A DNA stretch of 45,704 bases from NCBI GenBank assembly GCA_022824735.1, contig JAJDZI010000127.1, positions 1 through 45,704 on the forward strand, given 5' to 3'. How positions within the stretch are numbered: the first letter of the stretch is position 1; the number at the start of each line of letters is the position of its first letter. Under the pieces are notes generated by a model. It ran no database searches, had not been told where the DNA came from, and saw only the letters and a program-made list of their open reading frames with translations. The position numbers were made by a program, and so were the translations under genes. The DNA comes from Nitrospirales bacterium (GTDB lineage: Bacteria; Nitrospirota; Nitrospiria; Nitrospirales; UBA8639). This document shows, one piece after another, positions 16,794 to 25,000 of the stretch.

Positions 16794-16993
16794 CCGGTTG
16801 GTGTCGTTATTTCCGCTTCGATGGGGTTTCCGTGTGAGAGGCGGACGGGAACATGACAGTAGCATATCCTAGGGCAGTTTCTTGACAGTATACCCAGATT
16901 TTGCGAAACTGAGTACCTACATCACTGAATGTTCCCTGAATCCGAATCATTTCAGTGCATCGCAATGCATTATTCGGAGATAAGGTAGGGGTT

Positions 16994-18889
16994 ATGTCTC
17001 TCCTGAAAGGAATCGAGGGGCCGTCCGATCTCAGAAAATTGTCGCCTGAGCAATTTCCGGATCTGTGCCAGGAAATTCGCGATCAAATTATTTCCGTGAT
17101 CTCGGACGTAGGCGGGCATCTCGCTTCCAATCTCGGCGTTGTTGAATTAACCGTCGCGCTTCATTACCTGTTACATACACCCGATGACCTGATTGTCTGG
17201 GACACCAGCAATCAAACGTATGCCCATAAGCTGTTGACCGGTCGACGAGAACAGTTTCACACCATTCGGCAATTCGGCGGGTTAAGCGGGTTTTGCAAAC
17301 GGGAAGAAAGTGTCTATGACACGTTCAATGCCGGTCATGCGGGCACGGGGGTTTCCGCCGCCGTCGGTTTTGTGGAGGCCCGGGAACAACAAAAACAGTC
17401 TCACAAGGTCGTTTGCGTTGTAGGAGACGGCGCGTTGACTTCAGGGCTGACCCTTGAAGGGCTGCAACAAGCCGGTGACAGCCAAAAAGACCTGTTGGTG
17501 ATCTTGAACGACAATCAAATGTCGATTTCGAAAAACGTCGGGGCCATATCCGCCTACCTGAATCGGACCATCACCGGTGAGTTGGGCGTTCGCCTGCAAG
17601 AAAAGGTGAATCTCCTCATGGAGACCATCCCTCGCATTGGAGGACAGGTGAAGAAAGTGGCCGGTCGGGCTCAATCGTTGGCTAAGGGATTGGTGTCGCC
17701 CGGGATGCTCTTTGAGGAATTAGGATTTCGTTACGTCGGTCCTCTCGACGGCCATGAATTTGACTATTTACTGCCGACCCTGGAGAACGTGCTCAAGCTG
17801 GAGGGCCCCACCTTATTGCACGTGGTGACGAAGAAGGGCTTGGGCTATGAACCGGCGATGAACGATCCCGTGTGGTTTCACGCCAGTTCACCCTTTGACC
17901 TCGATACGGGAAAACCCAAGGGTAAAGCCGCAAGGCCTTCGTATAGCAGCATTGCCGTCAACACGCTCGTGCAACTGGCCAAAGAAGATCCGCGTATCGT
18001 GGCGATTACGGCTGCGATGTGTGAAGGAACGGGATTAACGGCTTTCGAGCAGAGCTTCCCCGACAGACTGTATGACGTGGGGATTGCCGAGCAACATGCG
18101 GTGACGTTTGCCGCGGGAATGGCGACGCAGGGCATGCGTCCCGTGATCCCGATCTATTCGACCTTCTTGCAACGCGCCTATGACCAGGTGATTCATGACG
18201 TGGCCACGCAGAACTTGCCGGTCACGTTTTGTATCGATCGGGGAGGACTCGTGGCCCAGGATGGGACGACGCACCACGGGGTGTTTGATTTTGCATACCT
18301 CCGGCATATGCCGAACATGGTGATTATGGCTCCCAAGGATGAAAATGAATTACAACATATGGTCAAGTCATGTATCAGTTCAGACCGGCCTGCCGCCGTC
18401 CGGTATCCTCGGGGTTCGGGGTTGGGCGTGCAAATGGACCAAGTCCCGGAAGCCCTGCCTTTGGGCAAGGGCGAGTTGTTACGAAGTGGTACGGATATCG
18501 CCCTGGTCGCGATCGGCGTGAGCGTGCATCAAGCGATGGAGGCGGCTGAGCGGTTGGAGCAGGAAGGGGTTTCCGCCGCGGTCGTGAACGCCCGCTTTGT
18601 CAAACCAATTGATGCCGATTTGATCGCAACCGTGGCAGGGCAGGTGAAATGTCTGCTCGCCATAGAGGAAGGCGCGGCGATGGGCGGTTTCGGCTCAGCG
18701 GTGCTCGAGGTTCTCTCCGAGGCAGGCATTGCCAGCGTCCCGGCGAAATGTCTGGGATTGCCCGACTGGTTCATTGAACAAGGTCCTCAGGATTTACTCC
18801 GCGACAAATACGGCTTGACGGCTGACGGCATCTATCAACAAGCCAAGCAATTGTTTGCGCGCGTCTCCGTCGGGCCGGTTTCGACCTGA
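16994..18889 (+). CDS. dxs: 1-deoxy-D-xylulose-5-phosphate synthase
   Basis: 631 residues from ATG 16994. The frame is open 39 bases further upstream, but homology starts at SLLKGIEGPSDLRKL. It joins pyruvate and glyceraldehyde 3-phosphate with thiamine diphosphate, the first and rate-setting step of the MEP pathway. Visible signatures are GHAGTGVSAAVG, the ThDP/Mg motif GDGALTSGLTLEGLQQ...NDNQMSIS, the central DVGIAEQHAVTFAAGMA, and a C-terminal transketolase domain (PAAVRYPRGSG). ispG follows after 12 bases, so the first and a late MEP enzyme are co-transcribed beside hopanoid genes. Confidence 0.97.
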   Translation: MSLLKGIEGPSDLRKLSPEQFPDLCQEIRDQIISVISDVGGHLASNLGVVELTVALHYLLHTPDDLIVWDTSNQTYAHKLLTGRREQFHTIRQFGGLSGFCKREESVYDTFNAGHAGTGVSAAVGFVEAREQQKQSHKVVCVVGDGALTSGLTLEGLQQAGDSQKDLLVILNDNQMSISKNVGAISAYLNRTITGELGVRLQEKVNLLMETIPRIGGQVKKVAGRAQSLAKGLVSPGMLFEELGFRYVGPLDGHEFDYLLPTLENVLKLEGPTLLHVVTKKGLGYEPAMNDPVWFHASSPFDLDTGKPKGKAARPSYSSIAVNTLVQLAKEDPRIVAITAAMCEGTGLTAFEQSFPDRLYDVGIAEQHAVTFAAGMATQGMRPVIPIYSTFLQRAYDQVIHDVATQNLPVTFCIDRGGLVAQDGTTHHGVFDFAYLRHMPNMVIMAPKDENELQHMVKSCISSDRPAAVRYPRGSGLGVQMDQVPEALPLGKGELLRSGTDIALVAIGVSVHQAMEAAERLEQEGVSAAVVNARFVKPIDADLIATVAGQVKCLLAIEEGAAMGGFGSAVLEVLSEAGIASVPAKCLGLPDWFIEQGPQDLLRDKYGLTADGIYQQAKQLFARVSVGPVST

Positions 18890-18901
18890 AGAAGGTTTTC
18901 G

Positions 18902-20071
18902 ATGCGGATCACGCGAAAAAAAACCAGGCAGATTCAGGTCGGTTCCGTCAAAATTGGGGGTGGAGCGCCTATTGCGGTCCAGTCGATGACCGTCCCTCAT
19001 CCGAGTGACGTCCGGGGAACCGTCGAGCAAATTCATCGGATGGAAGAGGTCGGGTGCGAGCTTGTGCGGGTTGCCGTCCCCGATCAGGATGCCGCGACGG
19101 CCCTTCCCAAAATCAAAGCCCAGATTTCGATCCCTTTAATAGCGGACGTGCATTTTGATCATCGCCTGGCGCTCAAAGCGGCTGAAGTTGTGGATTGTGT
19201 TCGCATCAATCCCGGAAACATCGGACCGTGGTGGCGATTGGCCGAAGTGATCAAAGCCGTGCAGGACCGGGGCATTCCCCTCAGGGTCGGCGTCAACGGT
19301 GGTTCGTTGGAACGTCCCCTGTTGGACAAGTACGGGTATCCCACGGCAGAGGCCTTGGCTGAATCGGCATTGAACGCCGTCCATGCCATTGAGGATATGG
19401 GCTTTACGAACATGAAGGTGTCGTTGAAAGCCTCGGACGTGCACATGGCCATTGACGCGTATTGGTTGTTTGCCCATCAATCGGATTATCCCCTTCATAT
19501 CGGAATCACCGAGGCCGGGACTGCCAGCACCGGCGCCGTCAAATCCGCCATCGGATTGGGCTGGTTATTGTCTCAGGGGATCGGCGACACCTTGAGGGTC
19601 TCGCTGGCTGCCGATCCCGTGGAAGAAGTGAAGGTTGGCTTCGAGATTCTCAAGTCCCTGGAGCTTCGTCATCGCGGGGTCAACGTCATCGCCTGTCCGA
19701 CTTGCGGCCGGGTCGAAATCGACGTGGTGCGATTGGCCGAGGAACTGGAAAAACGGCTCAGTCATATCAAAATGCCTTTGAACGTATCCGTCCTGGGCTG
19801 TGTGGTGAATGGCATCGGCGAAGGGAAAGAGGCGGACATCGGCATTGCGGGCGGGCAGGGTATGGGAATCCTGTTCAAAAAAGGAAAACTTGTCAAAAAA
19901 GTGCCGTCAGAACAACTGATGGACGTCCTCATCGAAGAAGTCGAGTTGATGGCGTTGGAACAGAATGACTCGGAGACGTCCTCCTCGTCTTCCACCTCCA
20001 CCACCACAGATGTTGCCACTGATCCTCACGCGGCATCCGGTCGTGAACTCCCGGTTTTGTCCTCGCGCTAA
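18902..20071 (+). CDS. ispG: 4-hydroxy-3-methylbut-2-en-1-yl diphosphate synthase (IspG/GcpE)
   Basis: 389 residues. It reduces MEcPP to HMBPP using a [4Fe-4S] cluster. The TIM-barrel half starts QVGSVKIGGGAPIAVQSMT, and the cluster cysteines are in CPTCGR and in VLGCVVNGIGEG, followed by the conserved ADIGIAGG. The C-terminal 35 or so residues are a Ser/Thr-rich tail that is not part of the family core and is probably disordered. It forms an operon with dxs. Confidence 0.96.
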   Translation: MRITRKKTRQIQVGSVKIGGGAPIAVQSMTVPHPSDVRGTVEQIHRMEEVGCELVRVAVPDQDAATALPKIKAQISIPLIADVHFDHRLALKAAEVVDCVRINPGNIGPWWRLAEVIKAVQDRGIPLRVGVNGGSLERPLLDKYGYPTAEALAESALNAVHAIEDMGFTNMKVSLKASDVHMAIDAYWLFAHQSDYPLHIGITEAGTASTGAVKSAIGLGWLLSQGIGDTLRVSLAADPVEEVKVGFEILKSLELRHRGVNVIACPTCGRVEIDVVRLAEELEKRLSHIKMPLNVSVLGCVVNGIGEGKEADIGIAGGQGMGILFKKGKLVKKVPSEQLMDVLIEEVELMALEQNDSETSSSSSTSTTTDVATDPHAASGRELPVLSSR

Positions 20072-20167
20072 TTCACCGGTCTCCAGTCATGACGCCGTGC
20101 GGCGGATAGTCGTGGGTGCCTGGTGTCTCCTTGTCATGGTTCGGGAGCCCCGTTATAATACCGTCCG

Positions 20168-20243
20168 GGCGCCGTACCCAAGTGGCTAAGGGAGCAGTCT
20201 GCAAAACTGCGATTCAGCGGTTCGATCCCGCTCGGCGCCTCCA
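20168..20243 (+). tRNA. tRNA-Cys (GCA)
   Basis: A 76-base cloverleaf including CCA. The acceptor stem GGCGCCG pairs with CGGCGCC, followed by discriminator T (U73, characteristic of tRNA-Cys) and CCA. The anticodon GCA is at 20201-20203 in the loop of CAGTCTGCAAAACTG. The T arm is AGCGGTTCGATCCCGCT. It lies between ispG and hpnH. Confidence 0.96.
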
Positions 20244-20273
20244 TAACCAGCGAGAAAGGATCCTTTGAATTTC

Positions 20274-21290
20274 ATGGGCGTACCGCTCTCCCAGATGATG
20301 ACCGTCGCCGGCTACGTGTTGTCGCAAAAGGTCAAGGGCGTGGAACGTTATCCGTTGGTGTTGATGTTGGAACCGCTGTTTCGGTGCAATTTGGCCTGTG
20401 CCGGTTGCGGAAAAATCCAATATCCCGAACACGTCCTGGACCGGCGTTTGACGCCTGAGCAATGCTGGGCGGCGGCTGAAGAATGTGGCGCTCCCGTGGT
20501 CAGCATTCCCGGCGGGGAGCCGCTCATTCATCCCGAGATGTCGGAAATCGTTCGAGGATTGGTGCGCCGCAAGAAATTCGTGTATTTATGCACGAATGCG
20601 ATCCTGTTGGAACGCAAAATGGACGAGTATGAACCCTCCGACCGGTTGATTTTCAGCATTCACATGGATGGATTGCGCGAGGAACATGATCTCGCGGTCT
20701 GTCGTGACGGGGTCTATGACGTGGCGACGAAAGCGATCACAAGCGCCTTGAAACGAGGGTTCCGCGTCACGACCAACACGACCCTGTTCAACGATGCCAA
20801 TCCGCCGCGGGTGAGAGCCTTTTTTGATGAGATGATGGACCTGGGGGTGGAGGGGATGATGATCTCCCCGGGTTATAGCTACGAAAAGGCGCCGGACCAG
20901 CATGGTTTTTTGAAGCGTCAGCAGACGCGCCGACTCTTTTCCGACCTGCTTGGGAAGAGAAAACGTCGCTGGCGATTTAACCAGTCACCGCTGTTCCTGG
21001 AATTTCTCATGGGCAAACGTGATTATCAATGTACCCCGTGGGGAAATCCCACCTATAATATTTTCGGTTGGCAGAAGCCCTGCTATCTCTTGCAGGATGG
21101 ATACGTGTCGAGTTTCAAGGAATTGCTCGAGACGACGGAGTGGGAACGGTACGGCGTGGGGCGTCATGAGCAATGCCGGGACTGCATGGTACATTGCGGG
21201 TTCGAAGCTTCGGCCGTGGAGGAAACGTTTGGTTCGTGGTCAGGGATGGCCGGGACCGTGAGGGCCATGTTGTTCCCGAACGTCACCTGA
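20274..21290 (+). CDS. hpnH: Adenosylhopane synthase, radical SAM enzyme HpnH
   Basis: 338 residues from ATG 20274. A TTG at 20265 is nearer to the AAAGGA site, but the family begins at the MGVPLSQ position. It adds an adenosyl group to hopene, the first step of C35 side-chain synthesis. The [4Fe-4S]/SAM motif CNLACAGC (C38, C42, C45) lies in LMLEPLFRCNLACAGCGKI, a segment near-identical across HpnH proteins. IPGGEPL and a C-terminal Cys-rich SPASM-like region (CTPWGNP, CYLLQDG, CRDCMVHCG) are also visible. HpnG then acts on its product. Confidence 0.95.
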   Translation: MGVPLSQMMTVAGYVLSQKVKGVERYPLVLMLEPLFRCNLACAGCGKIQYPEHVLDRRLTPEQCWAAAEECGAPVVSIPGGEPLIHPEMSEIVRGLVRRKKFVYLCTNAILLERKMDEYEPSDRLIFSIHMDGLREEHDLAVCRDGVYDVATKAITSALKRGFRVTTNTTLFNDANPPRVRAFFDEMMDLGVEGMMISPGYSYEKAPDQHGFLKRQQTRRLFSDLLGKRKRRWRFNQSPLFLEFLMGKRDYQCTPWGNPTYNIFGWQKPCYLLQDGYVSSFKELLETTEWERYGVGRHEQCRDCMVHCGFEASAVEETFGSWSGMAGTVRAMLFPNVT

Positions 21291-21314
21291 TGCACTGCCG
21301 ATCCTTCTGAATTA

Positions 21315-21344
21315 TTGACAGATGAAAGCCCCTTATGCTAGAAG
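21315..21344 (+). promoter_or_regulatory. Candidate promoter upstream of the respiratory operon
   Basis: TTGACA (21315-21320) is followed after 18 bases by TAGAAG (21339-21344), with a TG two bases before it in the extended -10 position. It lies about 310 bases before the first cytochrome gene. The 21291-21653 interval has no convincing gene, so a long leader is implied if this is the operon promoter. The -10 match is only moderate. Confidence 0.35.
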
Positions 21345-21548
21345 TCACGGACCTTTTTGCCCGGTATTTTCCTTCCTGTCAAACGGTTGCTTAAGGATTG
21401 GGGTGTGGTCTCTCCAAAGGAAAAACGGATCATCTGGATAGGCTCTCCGAAGTGGCAAGTACCGGACTCGATTCTACGCAGCCCGTCATACGCTATCCCG
21501 CTCAAAGATGATCATGTTATGGCTCGTCGAGGGGGCCATGGCGCTTAA

Positions 21549-21570
21549 ATACATCACCGATACATCACCG
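21549..21570. repeat. Tandem 11-base direct repeat ahead of the respiratory operon
   Basis: ATACATCACCG occurs twice, perfectly and without a gap, at 21549-21559 and 21560-21570. This is about 85 bases before the first cytochrome gene. A period close to one helical turn puts both copies on the same DNA face, as for an activator bound as a tandem pair. No regulator is known from the sequence. Confidence 0.45.
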
Positions 21571-21653
21571 TCGGTCATCCTGACTGCGCAGACAGATAGG
21601 GGAAAGAAAGCCAAGGTTTGATCGACCAAAGCGAATAGAATATAGGGGGGGTT

Positions 21654-22388
21654 ATGGAGAAGGATACATGCCAGAAAATGATGAGTCTTGTTGCCATTGC
21701 GGCATTGGGGTGGACGTTATCAGCCTGCGGAGAAGCCAAGCCGCCGGCTCCGCCACCTCCGGCGCCGCCGGAATATGCCGATAAGCATATGCCGGATGGC
21801 TATTGGAACAATCCGGAGATTATTGAGCAAGGGAAGGCGATCTTCACCGGGGCGGAAAATATCGACGTGAATTGCGCCAGTTGCCACGGCAAGGACGGGA
21901 AGCCCGTCAAGGCCGGGGCGCGTGATTTTCGCAAAGGTGACTTTATGAAGCTGTTCTCCGATTCCCAATGGTTCTGGCGCGTGTCCGAAGGGGTCAAGGG
22001 AACCAAAATGAAGGCTTGGAAATCCAAGCTGTCCGAGGATGAACGGTGGAAAGTGATTGCTTTTGAAGCCACGTTCGGCTTGAAAGGCCAGGAATATAGT
22101 GTCGCTGAGCAGAAATGGGTCCCCGCTGGGATGGCCAAGACGGCTGAGGATGTGGCCGCTGAAAAGAAGAAGGCGGCTGAAGAAGCAGCGGCTCCGGCGG
22201 CTGAAGAGGCAGCTCCCGCAAGTGATGAAGCGGCGGCTCCGAATGGAGAGGCGGCGGCTCCGAATGGAGAAGCGGCGGCTCCGAATGGAGAAGCGGCAGC
22301 TCCGAACGGAGAAGCGGCAGCTCCGAATGGAGAAGCGGCGGCTCCGAATGGAGAGGCGGCTGGGGGAGAATCGGGGTCACCAGAGTAA
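21654..22388 (+). CDS. Monoheme cytochrome c lipoprotein with C-terminal AAAPNGE repeats
   Basis: 244 residues. It has a lipoprotein signal (lipobox LSAC, Cys25), a Pro-rich spacer, and one heme c site CASCH (C74, C77, H78). The rest of the small class I-like domain follows, with KMKAWKSKLSEDERW giving a plausible Met ligand in TKMKAW. After about residue 165 comes an Ala/Glu/Lys helix and then six perfect AAAPNGE repeats (about 193-234). It would be a membrane-tethered electron carrier facing the periplasm. It opens an eleven-gene same-strand run. Confidence 0.9.
   Translation: MEKDTCQKMMSLVAIAALGWTLSACGEAKPPAPPPPAPPEYADKHMPDGYWNNPEIIEQGKAIFTGAENIDVNCASCHGKDGKPVKAGARDFRKGDFMKLFSDSQWFWRVSEGVKGTKMKAWKSKLSEDERWKVIAFEATFGLKGQEYSVAEQKWVPAGMAKTAEDVAAEKKKAAEEAAAPAAEEAAPASDEAAAPNGEAAAPNGEAAAPNGEAAAPNGEAAAPNGEAAAPNGEAAGGESGSPE
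22230..22355 (+). repeat. Six tandem 21-base units coding AAAPNGE
   Basis: The unit GCGGCGGCTCCGAATGGAGA(G/A) is repeated six times in frame, with only silent third-position changes (GGA, GAG/GAA, GCG/GCA). High identity means recent expansion and likely copy-number differences between strains. It lies in the C-terminal tail of the first cytochrome c of the operon. Confidence 0.95.
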
Positions 22389-22444
22389 TGCGGGTGCTTC
22401 CCACGTTCCTTTTGCGGCATTAACCGGAAGGAGGGCCACCACCC

Positions 22445-24157
22445 TTGAAAACCTTAATCCGCAGTTCCGTCATATTGCTAGGACTTGTGCTGGGCGGGCT
22501 TGCCGTCGCCTATGCCCAGTCTCCGGCTCCCCCACCTGTGGAGTTTCCCTACACCGGGAATCGGACGGGGGTGTGGATCGTGGCCCAACTTCATATATTG
22601 TTTGCGGCCTTCATCCTGGGAGCCCCGATATTCGCCGTGGTGTCGGAATGGTTGGGCTATAAAAACCAGGATCCGAAATATGATCGACTGGCCAAGGAAG
22701 TCACCAAGGTCACGGTGATCCTCTATAGCATGACCGCTTTGACGGGCGGGCTGTTTATTTTTGTCCTGCTGGCGACCTATCCCGGTTTCACCACTTGGCT
22801 CATCCAGCATTTTTTCCTGATTTTCGCCGTGGTGTATCCGGTCCTGTTTATTCTTGAGACGATTATCTTGTACACGTATTTTTACTCATGGGATACCCTG
22901 AAAGGTGAAAAGAAAGCCCGGCATATTGCCTTGGGGGTCTTGTTGAACGTCGTGGGCACGGTCACGTTGTTCGTTATTGACGGCCCGACGGCGTTTATGA
23001 ACACACCTGCCAAATCCGCGGAAGGCGTCTCGTTGATTCAATTCGTTCAATCAGCGGGTCTGTGGGACAAGGTTGCCAATTACAGTTGGATGCCCCTGAA
23101 TCTCCATCGGTTGGTCGGGAACGTCACGTTCGGCGGGTTTATCGCAGGGCTGGTGGCGGCGTATATGTATATGGGCGCCAAGACGGATGAAGATCGCTCG
23201 TACTACGATTGGATGGGATTCGTAGGCAATATGATCGGCGTGGGCGCGCTTCTGTTCCTGCCCTTCATGGGGTATCTGCTGGCGTATGAACTCTGTGATT
23301 ATGACGCGTCCATTTGCCCGTACATGATGGCGGACCAATTGTCGATGTTTTTTGAGATGCAAGGCGCCATGGTCGGCCTGATCTTCCTGGCCAGTAATTA
23401 TTACATCTGGTTGAGTATGAAGCGAATTGAAGGAGTGGAACAGGTACGGATCTCCGGCATGGTCATGATTGCCGTCCTTCTGATTCCATTGGTCATGGGG
23501 GTCGCGTGGAAACTGTTCCCGCCGCCTGAATGGCAGTCGCTGATTTTCCTGGCGGCGCTGATCGTGTTGCCGCCGGTGTTGAGCCGGCTCCCCGGTTTAC
23601 GGTTTACCGTGTCTTCCTTCACCATGATCAAGGTCGGCTTTCTGATGATCGTGATCGCCAACGCCATCTGGATGACGCCCCACGGATTTGTGGCGACGCA
23701 GGCGTTGGCCACTGAAGAATTGGAACTCCCCTCGTGGGCCAGTGAGTTGGCGCTGATGCCGGCTAAAAATGCGGCCGCGTTTACGTTGGTCTTTCTAACC
23801 ATCGTCAACTATCTGCTCTATAACCGGGCTATCAGGAGCGGGACCATTATTTGGGGAAAGATCGACTTTACGTCCCAGTTCGTCCTGATTTTCCTGGCGT
23901 TCAGTGCGATTTGGACCATGGGCTTGATGGGAACGGTTCGATCCCTCACGAGGAAGTATTTTCACGTATATAACCTTGTGCCGGACTTTACCCCCGAAGC
24001 CTTTACGCCGACTTTGGCCTATTCCGCCTGGTGGATTACGGGTGTGACCCTGGTCTTTTATCTCGTGGTCAGTTTTGCCATTATCGTGACGCTAAGAACC
24101 ACCGGGCAAAAATCCGAGGCCCCGCAAGCGGCTCCGGTGCCTGCTGGCGCGGAATAA
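22445..24157 (+). CDS. Cytochrome bd-like oxidase subunit I paralogue (CydA-like), with signal peptide
   Basis: 570 residues from TTG 22445, with AAGGAGG about 11 bases upstream. A signal peptide (AVAYAQ) is followed by a polytopic domain matching CydA by pattern. His50 in AQLHILFAAFILG sits where CydA His19 is. FILETIILYTYFYSWDTLKG aligns with the CydA Glu107 region (E138). LHRLVGN (H221) aligns with the His186 region, and FTMIKVG (M394) can be aligned with Met393. The CydA Glu99 position is Val, and no GRQPW quinol-loop motif is seen. The protein may therefore bind heme but not act as a standard quinol oxidase. No CydB gene is nearby. A second paralogue lies at 28029. Confidence 0.85.
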   Translation: MKTLIRSSVILLGLVLGGLAVAYAQSPAPPPVEFPYTGNRTGVWIVAQLHILFAAFILGAPIFAVVSEWLGYKNQDPKYDRLAKEVTKVTVILYSMTALTGGLFIFVLLATYPGFTTWLIQHFFLIFAVVYPVLFILETIILYTYFYSWDTLKGEKKARHIALGVLLNVVGTVTLFVIDGPTAFMNTPAKSAEGVSLIQFVQSAGLWDKVANYSWMPLNLHRLVGNVTFGGFIAGLVAAYMYMGAKTDEDRSYYDWMGFVGNMIGVGALLFLPFMGYLLAYELCDYDASICPYMMADQLSMFFEMQGAMVGLIFLASNYYIWLSMKRIEGVEQVRISGMVMIAVLLIPLVMGVAWKLFPPPEWQSLIFLAALIVLPPVLSRLPGLRFTVSSFTMIKVGFLMIVIANAIWMTPHGFVATQALATEELELPSWASELALMPAKNAAAFTLVFLTIVNYLLYNRAIRSGTIIWGKIDFTSQFVLIFLAFSAIWTMGLMGTVRSLTRKYFHVYNLVPDFTPEAFTPTLAYSAWWITGVTLVFYLVVSFAIIVTLRTTGQKSEAPQAAPVPAGAE

Positions 24158-24175
24158 CGGAGGTGGGAAGCGAGT

Positions 24176-24982
24176 ATGGCTGAGCAAAGTTTGACGCGAA
24201 ATATCATCAAAAAAGGCACCATTGGCGTCCTTCTGGGGATTCTCCTGGCAGGGGTGGCCAAGGCCACGCATTTCCCCTTCGTCTTCCAGGTCATGTTCTT
24301 TATTTATGCCATGCTCGGCGCGGGCGTGTTTATTCTCCTTGATGCGCCCTCCCTGAATCGTCTTGAGGGTATAAAGGCGATCATTGGCCTGGTGTTGTTT
24401 TACCTGGTGCTTTCCGGGGTCTACATCGGCGGAGCGAGTGGCTTGCCCCAGTACGACCCGGAAGTCGAAAAAGGAAAAATCGAAAAGATCCTGAAAGCAC
24501 GCCGGGCAAGGACCCAGCAAGGCAAAGCCGAAGAGCTGATCGCGCGGGCCAAAGCCCTGAATGAGCGCGCCGTCTCGATCGAGCAACAATTGAAAGTGCT
24601 GGGCGGCGGCGTACAGGTCGTGGAGGAAGCCGCGACGCCTACCTCAACGGCAGCGGCCGGGGACCTGGTTGCGCTCGGCAAGGAACAATGGGAACTGCAA
24701 GAGTGTTACAACTGTCACAAACTCTTTGGGCAAGGCGGTAAGAAGCGGGGGCCCGAACTGGACAATATCGGCAATCTCATGACGCCTGAAGCCCTCAGGG
24801 AAAAAATTCTCAATCCCAAGAGTTGGAAGGCCGAAGGATTCGACAAGCAGTACAAGAAAGGCAAAATGCCGAACAAATATAAAGACTTGATGTTTGATGA
24901 AGAGATCGACGCGCTGGTGGCTTTTTTGGCGACATTGAAAGATACATCGGTCAATACACCGAAGCCCATCAAAATGAAATAA
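24176..24982 (+). CDS. Membrane-anchored monoheme cytochrome c
   Basis: 268 residues. It has two to three N-terminal membrane spans (about 13-30, 36-55 and 67-86). A charged coiled-coil stalk (about 95-145) leads to a C-terminal class I cytochrome c with CYNCH (C177, C180, H181) and a likely axial Met in KKGKMPNKY (M231). It has no cleavable signal. The GGAGGT site supports ATG 24176. The design resembles a cytochrome held on a stalk near the Rieske/cytochrome b genes that follow, 18 bases on each side. It probably accepts electrons from the Rieske centre, but this is inference. Confidence 0.9.
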   Translation: MAEQSLTRNIIKKGTIGVLLGILLAGVAKATHFPFVFQVMFFIYAMLGAGVFILLDAPSLNRLEGIKAIIGLVLFYLVLSGVYIGGASGLPQYDPEVEKGKIEKILKARRARTQQGKAEELIARAKALNERAVSIEQQLKVLGGGVQVVEEAATPTSTAAAGDLVALGKEQWELQECYNCHKLFGQGGKKRGPELDNIGNLMTPEALREKILNPKSWKAEGFDKQYKKGKMPNKYKDLMFDEEIDALVAFLATLKDTSVNTPKPIKMK

Positions 24983-25000
24983 CCTCATTCCAGGTGGTCG

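Noticed and set aside
16882-16911. TTGACA upstream of dxs as a promoter
   Set aside because: No acceptable -10 hexamer lies 16 to 18 bases downstream (GAAACT/AAACTG), so I did not annotate it.
21357-21548. Short forward open frame upstream of the respiratory operon
   Set aside because: 63 codons with no good ribosome site and no protein-like pattern. The interval is better read as leader and control region.
22230-22355. Regular repeats considered as a CRISPR array
   Set aside because: The units are contiguous, 21 bases long, in frame and without spacers, so this is a coding tandem repeat.
22445-24157. Naming the two CydA-like genes cydA
   Set aside because: The Glu99 position and quinol-loop motif are missing and there is no cydB, so the standard name would overstate the function.
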